Assembly: GCA_050873765.1 (NCBI GenBank)
Contig: JBNMJK010000002.1
Location: 28,063 to 92,062, forward strand
Length of the DNA stretch: 64,000 nucleotides
Reading direction: 5' to 3'
From: Sodaliphilus sp050873765
Lineage (GTDB): Bacteria; Bacteroidota; Bacteroidia; Bacteroidales; Muribaculaceae
The notes beneath the pieces were generated by a model that saw only the letters and a list, made by a program, of their open reading frames with translations, searched no databases and had not been told where the DNA came from. Each line of letters opens with the position of its first letter. The first letter of the stretch is position 1. Positions 50,904 through 60,054 of the stretch are shown here, in pieces. The position numbers and the translations under genes were made by a program.

Positions 50904-53435
50904 ATGAACAACGATCGGATTATTGAGATCAACATTGAAGACGAGATGAAGTCGTCGTACATCGACTATTCGATGTCGGTGATAGTGTCACGTGCTCTTC
51001 CCGACATTCGAGATGGTTTCAAGCCAGTTCACCGTAGAGTGCTTTACGGCATGAACAAGCTCGGCAACTTCTCAAATGTGCCCTACAAGAAGTCGGCACG
51101 TATAGTCGGTGACGTGCTCGGTAAATACCACCCACATGGCGACTACTCCGTTTATTTTGCAATGGTGCGCTTGGCCCAGGAATGGGCAATGCGCTATCCG
51201 TTAGTCGATGGTCAAGGCAACTTTGGCTCTATCGATGGCGATAGCCCTGCAGCCATGCGTTACACGGAAGCCCGTTTGGCGAAGATGGGTGAGGAAATGA
51301 TGCGCGATTTGGACGAAGACACTGTGGATTTTGATCCCAACTTCGACAACACGCTCGAGGAGCCTCAGGTGTTGCCAACCCGATTCCCGAATTTGCTGGT
51401 GAATGGTGGTAGCGGTATTGCCGTGGGTATGGCCACGAATATGCCGCCTCACAACCTTACAGAATCAATCAACGCCTGCTTGGCTCTGCTTGAGAATCCA
51501 GAGATGGAAATCTCTGACTTGATGCACTATATCAAGGCTCCTGATTTCCCCACAGGAGGTATCATTCATGGCTATCAGGGCGTGAAAGACGCTTTCGAGA
51601 CTGGCCGTGGACGTGTGGTGATACGTGCAAAAGTGGAAATAGAAACAGAGCACGACCGCGATAAAATTGTGATCAGCGAGATTCCTTATAATGTGAACAA
51701 GCGAGAGCTGATTGAAGCCATCGCTCGCCTTGTGGAGGACAAGAAAATAGAGGGCATCAGCAACATCAACGATGAGAGCGACCGTCAAGGCATGCGCATC
51801 GTGATAGATGTGAAGAAGGACCAGAACCCTAATGTGCTGCTCAACAAGCTGTATAAGATGACCGAATTGCAGTCGTCGTTCAGCGTGAACAATGTGTGTC
51901 TGGTGAATGGCCGTCCGCAGACGGTGAACCTGAAGCAGATTCTCCAGCACTTCCTTGACCACCGCCACGAGGTGGTGATTCGCAGAACACGCTTCGAGCT
52001 GAAAAAGGCACTCGACCGCGCTCATATTTTAGAGGGCTTGATTGTGGCCTCTGACCATATTGATGAGGTGATACACATTATCAGAAGTAGCAAAACCACA
52101 GAAGAGGCTCGCAAGCGACTTTCTGAACGCTTTGACCTTGATGATGTGCAGACACGCGCTATTGTGGAGATGCGTCTGCGCCAGCTCACCAATCTGGAGC
52201 AAAGCAAGCTTCACGATGAATTAGACGAGCTGCGCAAGCGGATAGCCTTCTTGGAAGATATCCTCAACAACCCCGTCACTTGCCGCAAGGTGATAGAAGA
52301 CGAGCTGATTGAGGTGCGCGATAAATATGGCGACGAGCGAAAAACGCAGATAGAATATTCTGGTGAAGAAATGAATGCTGAGGACTTCTATTCCGATGAT
52401 CCGATGATTATCACCATTTCCCACCTTGGTTATATTAAGCGCACACCACTTATCGATTACCGCACTCAGGCCCGTGGCGGTGTGGGCGCTAAAGGCAGCG
52501 ATACACGTGACTCCGACTTTATTGAGCGTGTGTTTGAAGCCTCTAACCACAACTATATGCTGTTCTTCACAGAGCAGGGACGCTGTTACTGGCTCCGCGT
52601 GTTTGAAATTCCTGAAGGATCGAAAAATTCAAAGGGACGCGCAATTCAGAATTTGCTCAACCTTGGTCCAGACAACCGTGTTCAAGCCATTATTCGAGCC
52701 ACCAAGCTTCGCGATCCTGAGTACAACGAGTCGCACAACATCGTGTTTGCCACAAAGAATGGCGTGGTGAAGAAGACAAGTTTGAAGGAGTATTCGCGTC
52801 CGCGCACCAATGGTGTGATTGCTATCAATCTGCTCGAGAACGACCAACTCATTGATGCTGTGCTCACCGAAGGCGACAGCGAAATCATTCTGGCTAACAA
52901 GAACGGACGCGCAATCCGCTTCAATGAAAACCAGATTCGCAATATGGGTCGCCCATCTACGGGTGTTAAGGGCATGACGCTTGATGGTCCAGAAGATGGG
53001 GTAGTGGGTATGATTTGTATGCGCTCTAACGCCAACGATGATGTGCTTGTGGTATCGGAAAAAGGTATGGGCAAGCGTAGCGAACTTGATGATTATCGCA
53101 TTACCCATCGTGGTGGCAAGGGTGTGAAGACGATGAACATTACCGACAAGACGGGACACCTCATTGCTATCAAGAATGTGAATGACGACAACGACCTTGT
53201 GATTATCAACAAGTCGGGCATCATGATCAGAATGAAGGTCACCGACCTCAGAGTGATGGGACGTAACACCCAGGGCGTTCGACTGATCAACCTTGAGAAG
53301 AAGAACGATGAAATAGCATCGGTATGCAAGGTGCAGTCGCAGCCAGAAGCTGAGGCCGATGTGGTAGAAGGCGACAACAACGACAACGCTACTGACGACA
53401 ACAACAACGCTGACAACAGCAATAATAATGATTAA
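50904..53435 (+). CDS. gyrA: DNA gyrase subunit A
   Basis: 843 residues. Catalytic Tyr120 sits in AAMRYTEARL. N-terminal breakage-reunion domain, then a C-terminal beta-pinwheel with the GyrA-box position as QARGGVG rather than QRRGGKG, a degenerate box at THRGGKG, and an Asp/Asn-rich tail. In the quinolone-resistance region, E. coli Ser83 and Asp87 correspond to Tyr81 and Phe85 here (HGDYSVYFAMVR). GyrA rather than ParC is inferred from length and pinwheel. Followed 25 bp later by a secreted TPR gene. Confidence 0.93.
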   Translation: MNNDRIIEINIEDEMKSSYIDYSMSVIVSRALPDIRDGFKPVHRRVLYGMNKLGNFSNVPYKKSARIVGDVLGKYHPHGDYSVYFAMVRLAQEWAMRYPLVDGQGNFGSIDGDSPAAMRYTEARLAKMGEEMMRDLDEDTVDFDPNFDNTLEEPQVLPTRFPNLLVNGGSGIAVGMATNMPPHNLTESINACLALLENPEMEISDLMHYIKAPDFPTGGIIHGYQGVKDAFETGRGRVVIRAKVEIETEHDRDKIVISEIPYNVNKRELIEAIARLVEDKKIEGISNINDESDRQGMRIVIDVKKDQNPNVLLNKLYKMTELQSSFSVNNVCLVNGRPQTVNLKQILQHFLDHRHEVVIRRTRFELKKALDRAHILEGLIVASDHIDEVIHIIRSSKTTEEARKRLSERFDLDDVQTRAIVEMRLRQLTNLEQSKLHDELDELRKRIAFLEDILNNPVTCRKVIEDELIEVRDKYGDERKTQIEYSGEEMNAEDFYSDDPMIITISHLGYIKRTPLIDYRTQARGGVGAKGSDTRDSDFIERVFEASNHNYMLFFTEQGRCYWLRVFEIPEGSKNSKGRAIQNLLNLGPDNRVQAIIRATKLRDPEYNESHNIVFATKNGVVKKTSLKEYSRPRTNGVIAINLLENDQLIDAVLTEGDSEIILANKNGRAIRFNENQIRNMGRPSTGVKGMTLDGPEDGVVGMICMRSNANDDVLVVSEKGMGKRSELDDYRITHRGGKGVKTMNITDKTGHLIAIKNVNDDNDLVIINKSGIMIRMKVTDLRVMGRNTQGVRLINLEKKNDEIASVCKVQSQPEAEADVVEGDNNDNATDDNNNADNSNNND

Positions 53436-53459
53436 TATAAATTTTTAAATATTTGAATT

Positions 53460-54488
53460 ATGAAGAAGACAATTATGCTTTTAGCTGGTGCATTGATGCT
53501 GACCGGGTCGGCGTATGCACAAAACACTGCGGAATCCCTCTTCAAATCGGGTAAAGCTGCATTTGCTGCTTATGACAAAGATTTAGGAACAATGCAGCTT
53601 GACGCAAGCAAGGTGGACAAAGACCAAATGGCTACAAACCTTCTTAAGGGTTTTGCTGACTTTGAAGAGGCTCTTCCTCTTGACTCTGTGAAGCAACTCA
53701 ACAAGGACGGCTCTGTGAAGAAAATCAAGACCAAATACTCAAAGGAAATGGTTGCGACTATGGTTTCTCACATCTCCGACTTGCTGACAGTGGGCGACAC
53801 CTACTATCAGGCACAAAAGAATGATGAGGCTTCTGCCGTGTATGGCAAGTACTGCAAATTAATTAAATCGCCAATGGCTATCGAGAACAAGTTGCCACAG
53901 CCAGCCGATACCATTATGGGTCAGATTTATTTCATGAAGGGTCTGTGCGACTACAACAGAAATGCTGATATGGAAGCTTTCTCTGCTTTTGACCAGTCGA
54001 TGAAATATGGCTTCACTGGTAAGATCTTTGGTGTGAACACTGGCGACTATAAGGCTGCATGCTTGGCACGCCACCTCCAGACTATTCTCGACAAGAAGGA
54101 TTATGCAAATGCTTACACCCTGCTTGAAGGCGCAATCGCTGCAGAGCCTAGCAATGCCACTTATCAGTGCATGCTTGGCGACGTTTACACCAACGACTCT
54201 ACCAAAGTGGGCGATGAGGCTATCAATGCCTATAAGAAGGCTATTGAACTGAATCCAAAATATCCCGATGCACTTTATAGAGCTGGCATCGCATTGTTCC
54301 AAAAAGTTCAAAAATACTTGAACTCTCACCAAGACGCCACCAACGAGCAGGCCGCTCCTTACATTGTGCCACTGTACTCTGATGCATTGAATTATTTTAA
54401 AACTGCAAAAGAAAACGGTCAGACAGGTACAGAGCAATACATTGAAACTATTGAATATGCTCTGAATATTTTGGCTCCAAAAAAATAG
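53460..54488 (+). CDS. Secreted TPR-repeat protein
   Basis: 342 residues. A signal peptide (LLAGALMLTGSAYAQ) is followed by tetratricopeptide-like helix pairs, clearest at DEASAVYGKYCKLI, ANAYTLLEGAIAAEPSNATYQ and AINAYKKAIELNPKYPDALYRAG. Probably periplasmic; partner unknown. A similar protein follows immediately (54584), so the two look like paralogues. Likely read from gyrA or an unseen promoter, as only 25 bp separate them. Confidence 0.8.
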   Translation: MKKTIMLLAGALMLTGSAYAQNTAESLFKSGKAAFAAYDKDLGTMQLDASKVDKDQMATNLLKGFADFEEALPLDSVKQLNKDGSVKKIKTKYSKEMVATMVSHISDLLTVGDTYYQAQKNDEASAVYGKYCKLIKSPMAIENKLPQPADTIMGQIYFMKGLCDYNRNADMEAFSAFDQSMKYGFTGKIFGVNTGDYKAACLARHLQTILDKKDYANAYTLLEGAIAAEPSNATYQCMLGDVYTNDSTKVGDEAINAYKKAIELNPKYPDALYRAGIALFQKVQKYLNSHQDATNEQAAPYIVPLYSDALNYFKTAKENGQTGTEQYIETIEYALNILAPKK

Positions 54489-54516
54489 AGCATATTAAAA
54501 GATAATTTTAAATTTC

Positions 54517-54563
54517 AAGCGCTGTGCAGACCTAATTATGTGTGGACTGCACGGCGCTTTTTC
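54517..54563 (+). terminator. Terminator between the two TPR genes
   Basis: AAGCGCTGTGCAG (54517-54529) pairs with CTGCACGGCGCTT (54547-54559), one mismatch, followed by TTTCC. It overlaps the leader of the next gene. Confidence 0.7.
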
Positions 54564-54583
54564 CTAAAAAACTATCTTTTCAG

Positions 54584-55840
54584 ATGAATCAGCGTTACAT
54601 TTTATCTTTAATATTGATGGCTTTTTTCGTTTTTTCACCAGCCATCGCCCAGAAGCGGACGGTGGAAGAAGTGAAGAAGAACATCAGTGATCTGTCTGCT
54701 GATTTGAAAGCCTATAAAAACGCACAGACGAAACTGAAGCCAGCCCTCTCTAATGATGCCACTAAAAACTTAGCCGAAACGTGGTGGGTGGCAGCAAGGG
54801 TGGAGTTTGGCATCTACGACAAGAACCGCGTGAACAAATCGGTGGGCAACTCCTATGATGTGAAAGAAATGGGAACTGCGCTCGTAAATGGTTATGACTA
54901 TTGCCAGCGTGCACTGAAATTAGACACCGTTCTGGAGACTAATCGTAATGGCACCCCTAAAATCGACAAGGTGACCCAAAAGCAGAAAGTGAAAACCAAG
55001 TTCTCAAAAGAGATTTGGAATAAGATGATGGGGTATATTGTGGACTATGGGGCTGCGGGCGCCGACTTGTACAAGGCCAAAAATATGGCAAACGCCTATA
55101 GGTTGTGGGACATTTACTATGCCCTGGTGACCACTCCACAGCAGAAAGTGAAGCACAAAGTGGATCCCGACACCGTGATGGGCGAAATGCGTTACTTCCA
55201 GGCGATGGCAGCCGTGCAGCTGAACAAATTACCTGAGGCACACACCCTTTTCACCCAGGCACGAAGTCTTGGCATAGTCAAGAAAGGAGCGTTTGACCAC
55301 GATATTCGTGTGCTTCATCAAATGGGCGATACAGCCACGATGGTGAAAGTGGCAAAACAAGCCTATAATCTCTATGGCCAGCAAGATGTGAGGTATATGC
55401 GCATTATGATTAACGACTGCATCTATCATGGAAATATGAAAGAGGCCGCCGTAATGCTCGACAAAGCCATTCTTATGGATTCGCTGAATGCTAATTACTT
55501 CACCATTAAGGGGCAAATAGTGGAGTCGCAATCTTCGTTTGTGGAAGCTCGCCCCTATTACATAAGGGCGGTGGAACTTGATTCTACCAATTACCAGACG
55601 AACTTTGATGTAGGGCGGTGCTATTACCTTGAAGCCCTTCAATATATTCAGAACAATTCCAAAAAGTCGAGCTCAAAACTCACAAAAGAGGTGAATCTAA
55701 TTTTAGACAAGGCTAAAACTTATTTGGAAAAGGCTTTTCAAATAAACCATGACAGCGTGGACACGCGAAGTATTTTGCGTGACATTTACTACCGCCTAAA
55801 TGATGGCGACAAGTTAGACAAACTTGAGCACGGAAATTAG
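54584..55840 (+). CDS. Secreted TPR-repeat protein, paralogue of 53460-54488
   Basis: 418 residues from ATG 54584, chosen because it opens the signal peptide (ILSLILMAFFVFSPAIAQ); a longer in-frame start would run through the preceding terminator. TPR-like helix pairs follow (AHTLFTQARSLG; KEAAVMLDKAILMDSLNANY; AKTYLEKAFQINHDSVD). Similar layout to the upstream protein (shared pattern KIDKVTQKQKVKTKFSKEI with KKIKTKYSKEM) implies duplication. Role unknown, probably periplasmic. Confidence 0.78.
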   Translation: MNQRYILSLILMAFFVFSPAIAQKRTVEEVKKNISDLSADLKAYKNAQTKLKPALSNDATKNLAETWWVAARVEFGIYDKNRVNKSVGNSYDVKEMGTALVNGYDYCQRALKLDTVLETNRNGTPKIDKVTQKQKVKTKFSKEIWNKMMGYIVDYGAAGADLYKAKNMANAYRLWDIYYALVTTPQQKVKHKVDPDTVMGEMRYFQAMAAVQLNKLPEAHTLFTQARSLGIVKKGAFDHDIRVLHQMGDTATMVKVAKQAYNLYGQQDVRYMRIMINDCIYHGNMKEAAVMLDKAILMDSLNANYFTIKGQIVESQSSFVEARPYYIRAVELDSTNYQTNFDVGRCYYLEALQYIQNNSKKSSSKLTKEVNLILDKAKTYLEKAFQINHDSVDTRSILRDIYYRLNDGDKLDKLEHGN

Positions 55841-55951
55841 CTTTCACGCTGCATCGCACATTCGAGGCACTGAATTAGAAAAGAAGCAGAAAGGTTCGGA
55901 TTTTGTTTGGTTATTCCCTAAGGTTTTATACTTTATAGGAGTAAATGAAAA

Positions 55952-55995
55952 CATCAATGGCGGTTACTTTAGAAAATAAGGTAACCGCCATTGAT
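55952..55995. terminator. Bidirectional hairpin between TPR gene and lpxA
   Basis: ATCAATGGCGGTTAC (55952-55966) pairs perfectly over 15 bp with GTAACCGCCATTGAT (55981-55995); the U-tract is poor. It lies between convergent genes. Confidence 0.6.
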
Positions 55996-56026
55996 ATATT
56001 GGTGGGTGAGTGTGCGAAATTGCACT

Positions 56027-56803
56027 CTACATTTTTCTGACTATGCCACGCTCTGAATTCTTTACAAAATTGACAATAACGTCGCGCTCAGCGCTTGCAG
56101 GAATCTCATTCTCAATCTTTACAAGCGCATCGCTGAAGTTGAGCTGTGAAAAATAAAGATAGCGATACACATTATTAATATTCTCGATTTGCTCCTGTGT
56201 GAAGCCTCTGCGGTTGAGCCCAACTGAATTGATGCCCATATAAGAAATAGGCTGCCTGCCAATCATCGCAAATGGAGGAATGTCCTTATTCACTTGTGAA
56301 CCACCTTGAATCATCACATGAGGCCCGATGTGGGTGAACTGGTGAACCAAGGTGCCGCCACCAATGATGGCCCAGTCATCAACCACCACCTCACCTGCCA
56401 GCTGAACGCTGTTCGACATGATGATGCGGTCGTGAAGCACACAATCATGCGCCACGTGGCAGTATGCCATAATCAGACAGTTGCTGCCCACCACGGTTTT
56501 GCCTTGTGAGGCTGTGCCACGGTGAATGGTTACGAATTCGCGTATTTGAGTGCCGTCGCCAATGATGGCCAAAGTGTCCTCTCCTTTGAATTTCAGGTCC
56601 TGCGGAATATCACTGATCACTGCGCCAGAGTGAATGTGACAATTTTTACCGATTCTCGCGCCAGAGTGGATAGTGACATTGCTATCGATAACAGTGCCAT
56701 CGCCAATCTCAACATTTCCGTCGATGGTGACGAAAGGACCTATTTTCACGTCCTTGCCAATCTTGGCACTTGGGTCAATGACGGTAAAAGGAAATTTTTC
56801 CAT
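56027..56803 (-). CDS. lpxA: UDP-N-acetylglucosamine acyltransferase LpxA
   Basis: 258 residues. First step of lipid A synthesis: O-acylation of UDP-GlcNAc. Left-handed beta-helix hexapeptide repeats fill residues 1-190 (FPFTVIDPSAKIGKDVKIGPFV). The catalytic His is in YCHVAHDC. The C-terminal helical part (GINSVGLNRRGFTQEQIENINNVYR) is diagnostic for LpxA. Last gene of the lpxD-lpxC/fabZ-lpxA run. Confidence 0.95.
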   Translation of the reverse strand: MEKFPFTVIDPSAKIGKDVKIGPFVTIDGNVEIGDGTVIDSNVTIHSGARIGKNCHIHSGAVISDIPQDLKFKGEDTLAIIGDGTQIREFVTIHRGTASQGKTVVGSNCLIMAYCHVAHDCVLHDRIIMSNSVQLAGEVVVDDWAIIGGGTLVHQFTHIGPHVMIQGGSQVNKDIPPFAMIGRQPISYMGINSVGLNRRGFTQEQIENINNVYRYLYFSQLNFSDALVKIENEIPASAERDVIVNFVKNSERGIVRKM

Positions 56804-56832
56804 ATTTTTTGAGAAATAGATATTTACTTATT

Positions 56833-58224
56833 TTATTTGTTTTTGACCACTTGGGCCATGAATTCAGCTTCAGATACAATTTTTTCGCCCACAAAAGCAT
56901 ATCCCTTCATCACAGCGCAGCCTCTGCGGATAGGGGTGATGTAGGAGAGGTGGAAGATGAGCGTGTCGCCAGGCACCACTTTTTGCCTGAATTTCACATT
57001 GTCTATTTTCATGAAATATGTGGAGTAGCGTTCGGGATCCTCAACCTGTGAGAGCACGAGCAGTCCTGCCACCTGTGCCATAGCCTCAACTTGCAGCACT
57101 CCGGGCATCACAGGCTCGCTGGGGAAGTGCCCTTGGAAGAACGGCTCATTGGAAGTGATGTTCTTTACGCCCACGATATGAGTTTTCCCCATTTCTATAA
57201 CCTTGTCAACCAACTGCATAGGGTAGCGGTGCGGAAGCATGCGGCGAATGTCGTTGATGTCGAACACCGGTTCCTTGTTAGGATCGTAGCTTGGCGCCTG
57301 CACATTCTGGTAGCGAAGCTCCTTACGTATCTTTTTGGCCAAAGTGGTGTTGATAGTGTGGCCAGGTTTGGTGGCCACGATGCGTCCCTTGAGCGGACGG
57401 CCAATCAACGACAGGTCGCCGAGCAGGTCGAGCAGCTTGTGGCGGGCAGGCTCATTCTTGTACATTAAAGGCTTATTGTTGAGGTAGCCTAATTCATTCA
57501 CTTGCTTACGCTCCACATGCATCAAGTCGGCCAGGCGGTCAAGATCTTCTTTTGGCATTTCCTTATCGTGGATAACGATGGCATTGTCGAGGTCGCCACC
57601 TTTGATAAGGTTCATTTGCAATAAGGGAAGAATTTCGCGAACAAACACGAAAGTGCGGCTTGCGGCAATCTCTTTTTTGAAGTCGGCCACGTGCTCAAGC
57701 GAGGCGAATTGGTTGTTAAGAACAGGAGAGTTGAACTCAATCATCACATCTACCGAAAGCTCATCATCTGGAAGAACGATTAGCGATGAGCCCGACTCCG
57801 GGTCAAGCACCTTGATGCGCTTCTTCACCACATAATACTCCTTCTCGGCATCTTGTTCCTCAATGCCCACTTCGTCAATTTTTTGACAATAGATGATGGC
57901 GCTGCCATCAAGAATGGGAAGTTCAGGAGCGTCAACCTCTATGAGGCAGTTGTCGATACCAGAAGTGTAAAGCGCGGCTAAGGCATGCTCAATTGTGCTA
58001 ACTTTTATGCTTTTGTCGCTTTTGCTCGACACTACGGTGCCACGAGTGGTCTCAGTCACGTTTTCGGCAAGCGCTTCAATAATAGGCTCGCCTTCCAAGT
58101 CCACACGCTTGATTCTGTATCCGGTGTTCACTTCGGCAGGCTTGAATGTGGCAGAAACGTGCACGCCAGTGTGTAGCCCTTTGCCGCTTACGGTGAACTC
58201 ACTTTTTAAAGTTTGCTGTTTCAT
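56833..58224 (-). CDS. lpxC: Bifunctional LpxC/FabZ fusion
   Basis: 463 residues. Residues 1 to about 310 are LpxC, the zinc deacetylase that commits UDP-3-O-acyl-GlcNAc to lipid A (GKGLHTGVHVSATFKP, HALAALYTSGIDNCLIEVDAPELPILDGSA as separate blocks, and zinc ligands around KHKLLD-type HKLLDLLGDLSLIG). Residues about 320-463 are FabZ, the 3-hydroxyacyl-ACP dehydratase (MLPHRYPMQLVDKV, catalytic His in PFFQGHFPSEPVMPGVLQ). The fusion is characteristic of Bacteroidetes. It lies between lpxD and lpxA. Confidence 0.96.
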   Translation of the reverse strand: MKQQTLKSEFTVSGKGLHTGVHVSATFKPAEVNTGYRIKRVDLEGEPIIEALAENVTETTRGTVVSSKSDKSIKVSTIEHALAALYTSGIDNCLIEVDAPELPILDGSAIIYCQKIDEVGIEEQDAEKEYYVVKKRIKVLDPESGSSLIVLPDDELSVDVMIEFNSPVLNNQFASLEHVADFKKEIAASRTFVFVREILPLLQMNLIKGGDLDNAIVIHDKEMPKEDLDRLADLMHVERKQVNELGYLNNKPLMYKNEPARHKLLDLLGDLSLIGRPLKGRIVATKPGHTINTTLAKKIRKELRYQNVQAPSYDPNKEPVFDINDIRRMLPHRYPMQLVDKVIEMGKTHIVGVKNITSNEPFFQGHFPSEPVMPGVLQVEAMAQVAGLLVLSQVEDPERYSTYFMKIDNVKFRQKVVPGDTLIFHLSYITPIRRGCAVMKGYAFVGEKIVSEAEFMAQVVKNK

Positions 58225-58255
58225 ATATAATTGAGTCTTGATTCTGTATGGTTAG

Positions 58256-59287
58256 CTATTTTTTTTGAGCTTCAATTTCTTTTTTGATAGCATTGAAATC
58301 GGAGAAGAGTGAGGGCAGACGCTTCAAGTAAACTTGCAGACGGGCGTATTCCAAGGCATTGGTAGCTGGTGAGCCAAGCACACGTTGTTTCGAACCCACG
58401 CTGTTAGGGATACCCGACTGTGCACCGAACCCGTTATAATCGCCCACGGTGATATGTCCGGCGAAGCCCACTTGGCCGCCCACCATATTGTGCTTGCCAA
58501 TTTTAGTGGATCCAGCCACGCCCACTTGAGCCGCCATCACGGTAGATTCACCAATCTCCACATTGTGGCCTATTTGAATAAGATTGTCGAGTTTTGCACC
58601 CTTTTTGATTACTGTGGCTCCCATAGTAGCGCGGTCGATCGTGGTGTTGGCGCCAATTTCCACATCGTCTTCAAGGACAACAATGCCAATCTGAGAAATT
58701 TTTTCGTAAGTGCCATCGGCCATTGGCGCGAATCCGAATCCATCGCCGCCAATAGTGGCTCCACCCTGCACAATGCACCGGTTGCCAATTTTACAGCCGT
58801 GATACACCTTCACACCAGGGTAAAGAATCACATTGTCGCCAAGAACCACGTTGTCGCCAACATACACTTGGGGGTAAATTTTCACATGGTTACCCATCTT
58901 CACTCCTTTGCCAATGTAGGCAAAAGCACCCACATAGGTGCTGTCGGGAACATCAACGCCTTCGCTAATATAGCATGGCTGCTCGATACCCACTTTTTCT
59001 GGTGCTTGTGCACTGACCATGTTCAGCAAGTCGGCAAGCGTTTTGTAGGGGTCTTCCACCCTGATAAGTGTGGCCGAGATAGGTTTTTCGGGCTGGAAAT
59101 CATTCCTCACGAGCACTGCAGAGGCCTTTGTGGTGTAAATGAAATGGGTGTATTTAACGTTGGCTAAGAAAGTTAAGCAGCCTTCTGTAGCCTCTTCAAT
59201 TTTAGAGTAGTTGTTAATACGAACTGATGCGTCGCCGTCCACGGTGCCGTGAACCATAGCCGCCAGTTGAGCAACTGTTATTTCCAT
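58256..59287 (-). CDS. lpxD: UDP-3-O-acylglucosamine N-acyltransferase LpxD
   Basis: 343 residues. N-acylates the deacetylated lipid A precursor. A small N-terminal uridine-binding domain (AQLAAMVHGTVDGDA; LTFLANVKY) is followed by the beta-helix with hexapeptide repeats. The active-site His is in LIQIGHNVEIGE. A short C-terminal helix closes it (KRLPSLFSDFNAIKKEIEAQ). First gene of the lipid A operon with its own promoter box upstream; 31 bp before lpxC/fabZ. Confidence 0.96.
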   Translation of the reverse strand: MEITVAQLAAMVHGTVDGDASVRINNYSKIEEATEGCLTFLANVKYTHFIYTTKASAVLVRNDFQPEKPISATLIRVEDPYKTLADLLNMVSAQAPEKVGIEQPCYISEGVDVPDSTYVGAFAYIGKGVKMGNHVKIYPQVYVGDNVVLGDNVILYPGVKVYHGCKIGNRCIVQGGATIGGDGFGFAPMADGTYEKISQIGIVVLEDDVEIGANTTIDRATMGATVIKKGAKLDNLIQIGHNVEIGESTVMAAQVGVAGSTKIGKHNMVGGQVGFAGHITVGDYNGFGAQSGIPNSVGSKQRVLGSPATNALEYARLQVYLKRLPSLFSDFNAIKKEIEAQKK

Positions 59288-59324
59288 ATATAGCTATTTT
59301 TATTTACAATGTGTGAATATAATG

Positions 59325-59332
59325 CAAAATTA
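59325..59332 (-). promoter_or_regulatory. Promoter -7 box TAATTTTG of the lpxD operon
   Basis: Reverse-strand TAnnTTTG match 38 bp upstream of the lpxD ATG. Confidence 0.6.
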
Positions 59333-59549
59333 CGAAAAAAATGGCGGTTGAGGAAAACAAAGCAGTGGAAATCACCATGGCCGCTACTCTTTTTGCTGAT
59401 TTTTTCTTTTTGCTGCTTGTCAATCGCTGCTGGCCTACAAATTACCATTACCATCAGTGCATGGAAAAGGCAATTCTCCTTGGCATACTTTAACTATTTT
59501 TTGACGTGTTATTGCCATTGAAATATTTTATTATTTTTGTAATAATTCT

Positions 59550-59557
59550 TATCTTTG
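59550..59557 (+). promoter_or_regulatory. Promoter -7 box TATCTTTG of the fur-purA operon
   Basis: TAnnTTTG match 18 bp before the ATG at 59576. A short open frame at 59309-59521 between the two promoters is not supported as a gene. Confidence 0.65.
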
Positions 59558-59575
59558 TAGAGCATATTTAACGCT

Positions 59576-60052
59576 ATGAGTGATAGTTTGAATAATAGTG
59601 TCATAGTCAAGAACTTCTGCGACTACCTTGAAAGCGGTGGCTACAGACGAACGCCAGAGCGGTTTGCAATTCTCGACAAGGCACTGTCGTTCAGTAAGCC
59701 ATTTGCTGCCGACCAGCTTTTGGCACAACTGAAAAGCGATGCGTTTAATGTGAGCCAGTCGGCTGTGTACAGTAATTTGGAGCTGTTTGTGAAAGCTGGC
59801 ATATTTTGCCGCTTTTTTAACGAAGGCGTTCAAAAGCTCCAGTTCACTCGTGTGAGCCATGTGCGGTTCGTTCACCTTGTGTGCTTGAACTGTGGCAAAG
59901 TGAAGATGGTGAAAGACTTGTCGCTGGCAGAAGAACTTCACGCGAAGCGTTATGCAGCTTTTAGCGAGCAATATCGTGTGCTGTGTGTGAATGGACTGTG
60001 CAGCACCTGTTCGAGAAAAAAGAAAAAACTAAATACAAAAACAAAAAAGTGA
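59576..60052 (+). CDS. Fur-family transcriptional regulator
   Basis: 158 residues. The N-terminal winged helix (NFCDYLESGGYRRTPERFAILD; SQSAVYSNLELFVKAGI) is followed by the dimerisation domain with two CxxC zinc knuckles (VCLNCGKV and CVNGLCSTC). The regulatory HHDH motif of Fur is replaced by RFVH, so the usual second metal site is incomplete. Which metal it senses is unclear; Fur, Zur and PerR cannot be separated here. It ends with a Lys-rich tail 2 bp before purA, implying a shared transcript. Confidence 0.85.
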   Translation: MSDSLNNSVIVKNFCDYLESGGYRRTPERFAILDKALSFSKPFAADQLLAQLKSDAFNVSQSAVYSNLELFVKAGIFCRFFNEGVQKLQFTRVSHVRFVHLVCLNCGKVKMVKDLSLAEELHAKRYAAFSEQYRVLCVNGLCSTCSRKKKKLNTKTKK

Positions 60053-60054
60053 TT

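Noticed and set aside
59309..59521. 70-residue open frame between lpxD and the Fur gene
   Set aside because: It starts within the lpxD promoter region, has no ribosome-binding site and no recognisable domain, and sits between two divergent promoters.
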